The position numbers and the translations under genes are program-made. From Halictus rubicundus (taxonomy: Eukaryota > Arthropoda > Insecta > Hymenoptera > Halictidae): DNA of 64,000 nt. The notes beneath the pieces were generated by a model, which ran no database searches, had not been told where the DNA came from, and worked only from the letters and a program-made list of their open reading frames with translations. Shown here piece by piece: positions 24,901-36,900 of this stretch. How positions within the stretch are numbered: position 1 is the first letter of the stretch; each line of letters begins with the position of its first letter. The DNA is taken from the NCBI RefSeq assembly GCF_050948215.1, contig NC_135163.1:3534001-3598000 (forward strand), read 5' to 3'.

Positions 24901-27900
24901 GGTTAAGGAAAAAGTATTGGCCGGTTCTTAGGCGAGTGGAACACTAAAGCTCTGTCACATGCGTGCACCGTATCTCGACGATCAATCGCCGACGGAATAT
25001 ACATTGCGCGGCAGCCTCGTGGATTATTAATTACGTTTAAAAAGAAGAAAAATGAAACGGACCCATTGGAATGCATTTATGCAAGGGTATTACCGGCGCT
25101 ACGGGTACAACCGGAAAATAACTGTGATTCCCCGTGAAAAATGAACCGGAAAATCTTTCCCGCGAGAATCAATTCCGCCGTCGTCCATTTTATTCCGCAT
25201 GCGTGGGATTTATACTCTTCGGTAAAACGATAGCGCGCACATGTTATTAGAAACGAGTCCTGACTGGGTAGAAATGCGGAGACAATATAGCTTGGAGAGT
25301 TTGAGGTTAGGATTTATAGCGCTATGTTCTTACTGACTACAGTGTTTTCTCTATATATGTCGCCAAGGCCTCTGTGATAAACGTCGCGGAATTATCCCCA
25401 CTACCGCGGCGTATACCCCGTGAGGCCTCGGACGCCGAGTAGTATAAACATAACACAGGTCGGGCACATCTATACGATACACGACGCTGGTATGTTGTCG
25501 ACATATATCGAGAATTCACTGTACTTCTCTGGAAGTTCGCTGGCTCCTCTTTGCTTGTCCGTGATATTTAACGATCTTGAGTAATTATACTCACTGAGGT
25601 CCTAATGAAAGAAAGTATAATCGTGGGTGTAGCATCGCACGCCGAGGAGCCTCGGCCTCGCCGAGGAATGCATAACACTCCTGGACGATACATGTCACTG
25701 ACAAGTCCCGTGTTGTTGACATATATCGAGAATTAACTCAGATGGCGTGCCATCTTTAATTTCTCGAAGACTGCATTTCTGAATGACACACGCGGTACCA
25801 TAGTTGTTGGGACGCGGAGAAAGGTGAGTAAAGTTGACCTGGCTTTCCGAGCAAGCAGGAGACAAGCGGAAATGGTAAGAGATAAACAAAAAGTCGTGTC
25901 GTGACTATTAAAAATCGGACATTTGATACGCAATATAATCCTGCCCACCAGCGTTATGATTTGGCTCACCTTCGATCACATGAACGACCACGTACGAGGA
26001 CCTCGCGTTGCTCGGGTCGCACGTGTAATTCCCGCCGTGCACCGGCTTCGTTTTGTTCACCATTAGGATCGATCCGTTCTTCGTTAGCTCGACTTTCACG
26101 CCCGGCTCCTCGTCGTAATTGATCATGCGACCCTGACGATACCAGAAGACGTACTGCGGCGACTCCGCCGCCGCCATCAGTTGACACTCCAGCCGAAGAC
26201 TCGAGCCCTGCTTCACATGCAAATCAGGCGCGCCAGGTATGACCGAGTACGCCTCCGTGATTCGCAAGCGGACGAAATGCCGTTGCACTGGATGCGACGT
26301 AATCTGAAATACCGAAGACCCTAATTACTCCGTGGAACGTCGCGGTCGACAAGGTTCGCGCGGCCCTGATGAATTTTGAAGACGCACAGCGAGCGGTCTC
26401 CAGTTGTTAGAGCACTCGAGTTCGACGTGTGATTTCACACTGAACCAGCGGCGGATCGTTCATTTTCGGACCCTGGGCTAACGATGTTCGGGGGACTACC
26501 CAATTAACGCAAATTAATTGAAGTACCAAAAATTTTTGTATGAATTATGTTTTCTTCAGTTTTTAAATTTAAATTCTTGATCGCGAAGGAAGGGAAGAAG
26601 AGGATTTTGAATAATTAATTAAACATGTCTAGAGTGTATGTTACGTTTCACGAAATTTATAGGCAAACGTGGAAACAATTCTTTGCACAATGTATTCATG
26701 AAAGAACCGGCAAGTGTAACAAACGAAATTTTCATTTCTCACAGTGGAATAAGGTCGCATATTTCACCAGCTGATTGTTTCATTGTAACATTGAGCAAAT
26801 TGTGTCGGGACAAATTGTTTTTACATCCCCCTATAAATTTCATGCAACGTAGCATACAGCCTTCTGCTGGACATCCATTCATTTCTTGAACACTGATAAG
26901 AGCAGAATCTTTGGCATGGCTGAAACCGACCCGGTGCTTCCTGCCACATTCATTATCTAAGCATTCATAGTCCGTCGCAACAAGCTTCGTGATGTTAACT
27001 CCATTTAAAGGCGCTATCATGCTTCGCGTAACGCTCATACAACGTACATTACGGAATATGGTCAGAGTGTCATTAATCAAACGTAAGTAGCATGGCCCTA
27101 CCATTAATCAGACAGGCAATAAAAGTCCGTTTTCAATCAGGCAAGTGGCACAAGGCCGTCATACATCAAACATAAGGCTCGAAACAATGACTGAGATCCC
27201 AACGAGTACAAGTCCATATTTCAAAGGAGTGTTCGGTCAATTTCTTTCGACGTTTCTGCGCACAGTGACTCTCATTAATATTCGGACACTTTTAAAAGAA
27301 CGATAAATTTTTCAATATTGGACCACACGACTGGCAGTTTTTTGAGAACACGCATAACTTTTGAACCACCAGTGAATTCCTAACGTTAAAACTTGGATTT
27401 CTGGCATCTTCCCGTCAAAATCTACAGGATTATATAAAAAGAAGTTAAAAATCACTGGGTTGCCAAGGTGAAGTTTCACCACAACTTTTAATATTTTCTC
27501 TGCAATTCCGAGCGATTGCAATTATTCAACAAAATTTTTTTCACATCATATAGTAAACTAACTGTTCTAACTTTTTATAAAAATTCAAGTCGAATATTCC
27601 AATACTACAAAAATTATCGTCTTTTTAAGGGTGTCCGAATATTAATGGGTTCATCAGCTAAAAGTTCTAACGAGATGCGAATCAGCACAGAATTTTGCCG
27701 AATCATTGTTTCAACGGGACGAATCATTGTAGTCCGATTTGAGGCGGAACACGAAACCTGACCGCGAGCCTGCTACCGGAAACGCGAGAATGACCTTAAA
27801 CAAAGGTCAGACTGCCATATTTCATAGTGAGCACAATGTCCAAGCGGTTAGGATTTAATGTAGCGGATAATGCCGAGCATTAAACACATCTATGAACTTT

Positions 27901-30900
27901 CTTGACCTTATGCGTCCATTGTTGCGTGCTCTATTCGAGTTGGCCGGTGCTGGCATTTCGGCTGATATTTCGTCCCGGCGTGGTAATGTATTACGGCCGA
28001 TGTAATTAAATGGCCGCCGGGCGATATTAATGTTCAGCGAACGTTTTATACGGGCTATCTGTTCATTTTGTTTCGCGCTATTGTCCAAGCAGAAAGAAAT
28101 GCTTCATAAAAGTCGCCGGAAAATTGTGCCCCGTAAATTTAGGATACGGCCGTGGTTTTTACGAGCGAACGAATGATATGCACGGAGCGAACGCGGCCGG
28201 TGAAGCATGATGCGCTCTTCGAACAAAGAAACGCGGATTTTATTGTACGCGGATGCATCGGCCGCGGGCGCATACCTGACACTCGTAGATGCCTGCATCT
28301 TCGATGGTTACCGCTCGTATCTGCAGCGTCCAATCAGTGCTCGAATGGATCACGACAAATCGTTTGTCGACCGAGTGGGTGTTCATGCCGACGGTTAGCA
28401 GCTGCCGGTCTTTCACCCATGTGATCTGCAACACGAGACAAACAATGATCCAGTTATTAGGGGGACCCATAAGTAATCGATTATTTTGAAATGTAAAACA
28501 AACTTTGTAGTAACTTTGTAGTAAGTTTTTATTTCTTAATTTATTATATAATCTCCATCATTATCAAGGACAGTTCCTGCAAATTTTCAATCCCCCTCTT
28601 ATAGAAATCCAGGGTCCGTGAAGCAAAATATGGTGCCTCCTTACATCTTCTACAGAAGTGAATGTTTTATTTCTTAACCGTTTGACTGCTAAGCAATTCT
28701 TGCATGAACGCACGAAAACTGCGGTACATATTTTGACTTGATGTTGTCAAATAAAACACTCTCATTTAGACAAATATCAATCAATTGTAATAATTCTTTT
28801 CGTATTATAAAGGAACAATGTTAATTGTGATTGTGAATAAGAAAAAATAAACATTAAATTGTTTTTTTCTTTGAAAATTAAAATTTATAAAAAGATAATA
28901 ATGCTATCATCACTACTTGTGTCTGTTCTTTCACCATCCTCAGAATCACTAGCAATCGAATCAACGTCCGAAATAATAGCCCGTGGCATGGTTATTTTTT
29001 AAAAATAATATATAAAAACGGTAAAAAGTTATTTTAGAATGCACTCGTGTTACAAAGTACGCGTGAGGAAAGACTACGTTCACTCCCACGGAGCAACAAA
29101 GACACACTGTAACTCGCAGCGCAAATGCGCTGCGTCGCGGTTTTCGAGACAAATGAACGCAGCGCTTTTGCGCCGCGTAGCAGTCGAACGGTTAAATAAT
29201 GTTCCAGAGATCTGAAAAGATGATAATCGAAGGGCGCAATATCCGGTGAGTACGGGGGATGCGATAAAACTTCCCATTGCAATTCTTTGATTTTTTCCCG
29301 AGTGAGTTTCGCTGTATGGGACCGGGCATTGTCGATTTGCAGTATTACACCTTTTCTGTGGACTAAAGATGCCCCCTTTTCCAATAGTTCTGAATACAGC
29401 CGCTGTAATTGCTGGCAATACAACTCAGCAGCAACTGTTTCTCCAGGTTTCAACAACTCAAAGTGAATTATGCCACGACAGTCCCACCAAATGCACAGTA
29501 ACACCTTTCTAAGCGATAAGCTAGGTTTAGGGGTTGATATTGCGGTTTGATTTGCAGAAAGCCATTGCTTGGAACGCTTTATGTTGTCATAAAGAATCTA
29601 TTTTTCATCGCCGGTAACGATTCTGCTAAGAAATGGATCTCTACGAAATCTGGATAGCAATGAAGTGCAAATTGATCGACGAATGTTCTTGTTGGTCTCA
29701 GATAATTGATGCGGTACCCATATTCCTTGCCTATTTGCCTTTCCCATTTCGTGTAGGTGCCTTTGTATAGTTGACCACGTGGACCCAAGGCTTCTCGATA
29801 ATTCTTGTATACTTCATTTTGGATCAGCTTCCACTAGAGATTTTAGGGTGTCGTTATCAAATTCAACTGGTCGTCCACTTCGAGGCCTGTCAGAGGGATC
29901 ATAATCACCAGCAGCAAACCTTCTGAACCAACGTTGACACTTGTTGACCTTCAATACATCTCCATAAACATCGCAAATTTTCTTTGTTGTTACCGTTGCA
30001 TTAAATGCCGCATGAAAATGAAAAAGTATGCAATGACGAATATGATCCTCGGAAGGTACGGAGTCGCCATCTTACTACAGTGTTGTAAAAAAAATGATAC
30101 TTTTTAGAATATTTTGAGCACAGGCTTCTTTACCGAAAACTGTAAAAGAATACGTATTTCCTCTTCAAAGACCGGTACAGAACTAAAGGCACAACAAATT
30201 CTTTGCAAATAATTGATTACTTATGGGTACCCCTAATACAATGATGACTATACTTAGCGAGTGCACTTTTTAGACATTTTTAACGTACAGTATAGAAACA
30301 TTTGATTCTTTTCGCTTTCAACCGGAAATGCTCGATTCTAGTTCAATAATTAAAACATTCCCGATATATGTCGCTGGATAGACCCGTGTTTCGGACATAT
30401 ATCGAGTAAACACTGTACTTGGAACAATTTGCGGACGCGGGTCCTATGGAAAATTTTCTTTGAAAAAAGACTGGCAGGGTAACTGAATATTCGACGAATG
30501 GTGGAAGAGCTCTTAGCAGGCGCAATTATTGTGCTTTTCCCTCCGAGCGGGAGGTCGTAGTCAGGAATGCAATGAAATAAATCATTTATGAATCGTGAAC
30601 AAAGGGTGTAACGAAATAAATAATCCTTTTTGTAGTAATAATAAAGAGGTTATTCAAGGGGGAATTCCGCAGCAATTAATTCAGATTGAAATACCGCGTT
30701 ATGTTCGCCTTTTTAAAAACAATTTACTAACAACACTTTGAGCACGAAGAGAGCGTCTTTATGTACGATGGGTACATATTATTTTTAATTAATGCTCCGG
30801 CACAGATCCCGTAATCTGTTTCAAAGACTTCCCTTGTGATGTACACGCGAAATAATGTATAGGTGAAAACGAGTCGCGGTTCAGCGGAGGCGTTAAAAGC

Positions 30901-33900
30901 ATTTCGGCCATTTACGGTAACAACGTATAGGAAACAGCGTGTATCATATCAGCGAGGGGGAGGGGGATGGGAGGAGGGGGTAAGCCAAGCTTGCGTCCAA
31001 TATCAATTACGGAGGCCATTAGTGCACCCTAATTTCGGGCCAATTTTCATTCCTGACCGTAGTGACCACGAAACTTTACTCAATTTGCCCGACACCCGTC
31101 GCTTCCCTGTTCTCCCTGTCCAGAACACTTAAAAATACCTTCATTGTTGCTCGATACAGCGACAGAGATGTTTTGTCGGCCATTCTGCGTGAGACAATAA
31201 CGACATTTCTGAATGTATTGCACAATACGGAGTAAAGAATAATATTCTAACAAACGAAGTTTTTTGGTTGTCTATGAAATGACCGAGTTCAGAATGCAAC
31301 TTTTATGAAGTGTTTTAATCGAAAAATACTATCATAATCTACAGGTTTACTATACAGGGTGATTAAAAAATGGTTCCATACTTATAGGCCTTATTCACCG
31401 TGAATCGTAAAAAAAAGGTCTAATCAACATAGGCCCTGAAAGCAATTCTGTCTTTGTAAAATCATCTTTTGTTATTTATTACTGGACAGCGGATTTTATG
31501 CATTTATGACAAAAATGAGTAGGTGTAATTTAAAATAGTAACCACATTAGGAGAATTTAAGAACACTCTTATGTTATTTTCAATCTACTAAACATATTAA
31601 GAAAGAAAATAAATTTCTATTTCACTTCAGTTTGTTGCAATTCTGGTAAAAATTTTTATTTCCGCATACAGATCCGCTGTCTATTTATTACTGTTCCATA
31701 TGTCATAACTGGTTCTCTTCGCAACACATCGAGTGTATACACTTCGTAAACGTAACTGCAGATTTGTACTATGACTTGTGTTTACAATCTTGTGTTTACA
31801 ATCTTGTGTTTACGCGTACCTCTTGTGTTTACAACCTCGAGTTCCAACTTCTCTGTGCCAGAAGCGAAATAATATAATCGTGATATGGCACGTTAATAAA
31901 TAATAATAGTTGAAAGGATTGCTTTCCTGACCCCAGTTAATTAAAAAAATCATTTCCATCCTTTCGGACAAATTGCAGATAGAGAAAAAAGAAATATGCG
32001 ATGAATATTTTGGCGAGCACTATACCGCACTAAAAGCGTATCAAAATTCGGCATTCGTCACTTGTATAAAAGTATAAAAAATTTCAGCGAACTGATGGTA
32101 GTATTTATTCATCTTAGCTAGATTAACGTTTGCTAATTTCACGTACACGGTACTTCAACGTTGCATTACCAAAATATACAATTTTTAATAAGCACAAAAA
32201 AGCAGGTCCATATTTTTACGTCGTCAAAGCAGGGAAACCATTTCGGTTAATTAATTTTAATTAATTTGAATTAATTACGTGCCTTTGAACGGTGGAGAAA
32301 CATGAGACATTCAACAACTTTTATAAAATATACAATTACGCTCGCTTAACAGTAACTGCGTTGAGTAAAAAATGTGACTGGTATATACGTTATTTTAGGA
32401 AAATTTCAAGACTGAATTTATTCAGATTGCTCGACATTTTTATGACAATGTGTGCTTTAACGAAGAGGTTTATTCACTAATTTCTGATGGAAGCATCCTT
32501 CTTCAAAGAGAGACATCCTTTTTAGCTCAACCAGTTCGAAAAGTGGAAGCTAACCTTGAACGACCTTGAAAGCCTACAGCTTCGGTAGTTCTTCAAAATT
32601 TTGAAATTTTACACTTTTTCAAATATCAGAAAAGTGTAAGAATAGAAATTCGATTGTTTCGCAGATCTAGACCGTAGCCTACCCTTAAGGGCCCGGTCTT
32701 CGTAGATTCGCGATAAGGTAGAGTGACTACATTACCGTCAAAAAATGGTTCTACGTGCCTCAAGTTTTCGTCCTTATATAAGAATATTTTGTCGCTGGTA
32801 AAGGGCTCATTCGAAAGAGGAAGGTTCAATCTAGTGCTCGCTGGTCAGGAGCTGCCGAGATTATGCAGATATTTGGTAATATAAGCGTTAGAAGTAGGCC
32901 AATAATTGACGATGCGCGTGCCGTGGAATCTAAACATTTTTATGCCATTGGCTGAGTTTTCTGGATGAAATCGAGAGCAGCGCGCAGTAGAAAATATCTC
33001 CAGCTACAAATTGAGCTATATTTTGTCTTCACTCTCTGCGAGATTTCTGGCATCAGAATTCATAATATCGACAATACAGTGCAAAAAATGTGACAAGTGT
33101 AGTCACAGACTTAAGACCCGTCGGATCAAGACCAAGACCAAGAGGGCTGTGAATGGAAATAATTAATTAAAAAGTCACGTGACTATCCCGGGCCCTTAAG
33201 AACTTGCACGATCGTGATGCTCCAAGCGCCACCGAATGGAACTCGCAATTTACGTTTGCTCGTGCTGGATGTGCTCTTCGACTAGCTGACTCCGGTATCT
33301 TCCTGAAGGCTCGATAATCGACGTACCAATCAAGCCTCGACACGTTTGCAATCAATCAATCCATTCTTGGCTCGCGGAACGTTTACAACGGCCTGTTTTA
33401 ATGCTCAGCCCGCGTTCTAATTACTGCGATTCCATCTAATATGTCTGAAGGGAACCGGTTGCCGGGATATGACACTCCAGAATCCACCGAGCACCGGTAA
33501 TCCCGGATGTTTCCTATAATCCCGGGTTCCACCGTGAAAAGGACCTACCTTCCAGACCCCTCGTCGTCTAATAGCAAATCCAATATTTCGACCGAGTCTC
33601 CGTGTCTGTGCGCCTGTGTGCCCGAACGGTTCTGGCACACTGTTCCGCGCAACATACCCCGGAACGCTACGAGTTATCGAGGACTCGAGTTTTCCTCGAT
33701 CAGCACAAGAAGTTAACCGCGAACTTTGTCCTTGTCCTGTCGAACACATCCGACGCCGAGCAGGAAAGACAATGCCGAACTCCCGACGTTTACCCTGATC
33801 ACTTTGACTGGCAGCGGTGTGCTGGATAATTTGCAAATTTCGTGTAAACGATACCCTCCGCCGTTCCAGCGAATGCTCACTCCAAGATTCAGAGATCTGC

Positions 33901-36900
33901 ACCCTAAACTTCAGAATATTGTCTGTTTCTGTTACAGAAAACTGACCGGTGGGGTGTCGTTTCGTTTTTCGAATTCGATTTCTGTTAGTTCTCAATTTAA
34001 CACGCTGTTCGTCATATAAATACACTTTAGTACTTTTATACTCGGAATACGGCAATCTATCGAAATCCAGCATAAAAAGTTGGACATTCCATTTAAAAAA
34101 AAAACATGGGTGACCTCTACATATTCTGTACGCCTCCACTTGCAAGAATATATTTATATTATGTAGTTTCTTAAACCCTGAAACTTCTGTATGTAACATT
34201 TTCTCGTATTGTTTGAAATAATCAAGATATTTAAGGGGACAGAGTTCGTGGGACACACTGTATATAGTTGTATGTCATGTATATTTTGTTCTGAAGAGTT
34301 TGTTTGTGTGTTCACCGATAACGAAAGTAACTGTGTGCTGTATATTGTTGTATATTATAATGTGGGATGAATGGTTCATTGTGCGTGCGTGCGTGCGGGC
34401 GACCGGATCATGTTGCGACGGTCCGGCGCCGGTATGTTTGGAAAACTCGAGTGACTGAAGAGGCGTGAATGAAAAGTGTTTAGGTCTAAGTGATAGGAGA
34501 GTTTGTGTATTTCTAAGAATGAAAGCGATGGATGCAAGAAACAGAGTGCAAGCGAGATGAATGCAAGGGGGTGAAAGACTATAAAGCGTGGATGTTCGGT
34601 AAGAGCGGAGAGAGTAGAGTTGCGACTGCCTTGCGAGAAAGAGCGTTAATCGTGTCAGCGTTATTTCTTTTAAATATATTAGTATTCAGCAACGTGTTTC
34701 AAAGAGATTAATCTCCCCATTTCCCAAGATTCCTACAATAACGGTGTTCCGTTCTGCATGGCCCGTCTTGTAAACTACCGTTTCCGGAGAACGAGGTTGT
34801 TCTATTGACATTTCATAGCGAACGCTGATACTTCGGGAATTCAAATTGGGACATAAAGCTGCAGAAGCTCCTTCAAGTATACCGAAAGCCCGCGGCGACG
34901 ACACAGCTGGTGAACACATAAGACGTCGTTGGTTTAAGAAATTTCGTTTAGGTGACACAAGCTTCAGCGGGATCAAGAAAACAGGGGGTGTAAACTTCCT
35001 CCGAGTCTTCGAAGACAGTGTCAACACTACGACTTTATCAGACGGGTGGAAAAGAACCGTCTCAGAATTTTTCTTTCGCTAACGTAACCAAAATTAATAA
35101 AAATCGTGATCTGTTTTCTTCGAAATTCCCACCAATTTAAAAACAAAATGTACACATTATTTAGTAAACTAAGTCTTCTGACATCTCAAGGAGGCTCAAG
35201 TCGGAAAGAAGACGTAAAGAGTAAATGATGGTTGTAAGTCATTGATGACATGAATAGCGTAGAGCGTCCCGCAGACATGCGAGGAGTAAGACTGATTCTA
35301 TCGGCATGCATCAGAGTGCAGCTTACAAGTCGACGCGTGGTATAACCTTCTAATACCATAGATGACCTTCAAAAGACCTTGACGACAACAACAGTCTGAA
35401 AATTTGTTTACATCCATATCAATTCCCTCTTTAACATTTCCTTCCATCTTCAATCTTGTGAATGAGATATTTAGGTGTTCTGTTTCTCGTGAATCACCCT
35501 GTAGAGACAAATAATGATATTGGCAATGAGAGGTTGGTGGAAGTTTCATACCATAGATGACCTTCAAAAGACCTTGACGACAACAACAGTCCGAATATTT
35601 GTTTACATCCATATCAATTCCCTCTTTAACGTTTCCTTCCATCTTCAATCTTGTGAATGAGATATTTAGGTGTTCTGTTTCTCGTGAATCACCCTGTAGA
35701 GACAAATAATGATATTGGCAATGAGAGGTTGGTGGAAGTTTCATACCATAGATGACCTTCAAAAGACCTTGACGACAACAACAGTCCGAAAATTTGTTTA
35801 CATCCATATCAATTCCCTCTTTAACATTTCCTTCTATCTTCAATCTTCTGAATGAGATATTTAGGTGTCCTGTTTCTCGTGAATCACCCTGTAGAGACAA
35901 ATAATGATATTGGCAATGAGAGGTTGGTGGAAGTTTCATACCATAGATGACCTTCAAAAGACCTTGACGACAACAACAGTCTGAAAATTTGTTTATATCC
36001 ATATCAATTCCCTCTTTAACATTTCCTTCCATCTTCAATCTTGTGAATGAGATGTTTAGGTGTTCTGTTTCTCGTGAATCACCCTGTACAGACAAATAAT
36101 GATATTGGCAATGAGAGGTTGGTGGGGGTATCGAGTATTACTTTAACAATTGTATATAGAAAACATAAGCGTCGCGACCATCATAGCGTAATTCCACGTC
36201 CCTGGATCGGTGAAGGTTTATGAAAAGTTTTCGCCGCAGAAATGACCTTCGCCTAGATGTTCGAGGTCAATAATTTTTTGATCGTACAGAACTCGTGTAG
36301 AACCTGCGAGAAACATCGCTGAGGCGTCATCTGATCATGGGATTCGAGTTTACAAAGTGGTCGGGGCAATGGCGGGTCGCTGATTTCCATAATAAAGAAG
36401 CACGAGTCAGCGGCGGCGGAATTTCGGCGGCGTTCTAGGAGCCACAATGGCCTCGTCGAACGGGCTTTTAGCTCGGTGAACTAGTTTGTTAAGATCTCGA
36501 CAAGATAGGAAACGCGACCATAACGTTATCCCGTGATCGTTGGGAAGACATCCTCCACAGTTCGCGGCAATTCCCATTCGAGAGATTAAGAATGGAGAGG
36601 ATGTTGGGGAGGGGGTGTGCTCGTGGGACGATCGGGGGGGACGAAGTTAGTGGATGCTGCGGATAGCCGTTTCCAATTAAGCTTCCGTCGGTGTTGGTGA
36701 ACGCTCTCTTGAAAAGCTCGCGCGCTCTGGTTTGTGTGTGTGTGTGTGTGTGTGTGTTTGGATCCACATCTGCGTTCATCGCACGTACGCTTGCTCCTCG
36801 GGCCGTGGTTCTAGGTGCAGGTAGCACTGCTCCACGTTATACAAAGTCTTTCTTGCCTGCTCGAGCTTTAATAGCTCCCCTTGGGAATTCCCGGAACATC

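Larger units (their letters stand above)
21961..25969 (-). other. Intron between Ig2 exon and tail exon
   Basis: 4,009 bp with GTGAGC donor and TTCCAG acceptor. Contains a GC-rich stretch next to the tail exon (to about 22300), the TTAA foldback at 22625-23471, a fragment matching the 27.3-kb family (23474-23600), an AT-rich stretch with AAGGTCA motifs (24300-24550), and the pogo-like copies at 25340-25521 and 25640-25740. Confidence 0.8.
28457..30236 (-). mobile_element. mariner element, broken, interrupted by a TTAA MITE
   Basis: The element is bounded by TA (28455-28456 and 30237-30238) and inverted repeats of about 30 bp beginning TTAGGGG and reading ACCCATAAGTAATC. Without the insertion at 28678-29191 it is 1,262 bp, normal for mariner. 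The minus strand encodes a DD34D transposase: an N-terminal helix-turn-helix region (ICDVYGD, CQRWFRRF), VTGDE near 29610, LQIDNARSH near 29330 and YSPDIAPFDYHLFRSLEHYL near 29220. The second and third aspartates are separated by 34 residues. Frameshifts occur near the start and between blocks. Confidence 0.9.

Noticed and set aside
25337..25519. Minus-strand ORFs beginning MNSRYMSTT (also near 12829 and 59331)
   Set aside because: They are translations of pogo-like MITE ends and recur wherever the MITE does.
29034..29191. C-terminal part of the 156-codon ORF over the mariner
   Set aside because: Below 29192 the frame reads into the inserted TTAA element and is not transposase.
34686..35027. 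113-codon minus-strand ORF
   Set aside because: It is the shadow of the mariner N-terminal fossil read on the plus strand.
35298..36095. 265-codon minus-strand ORF as a repeat protein
   Set aside because: It is a 195-bp tandem repeat in frame. Differences between units look neutral and there is no recognised domain or start context.
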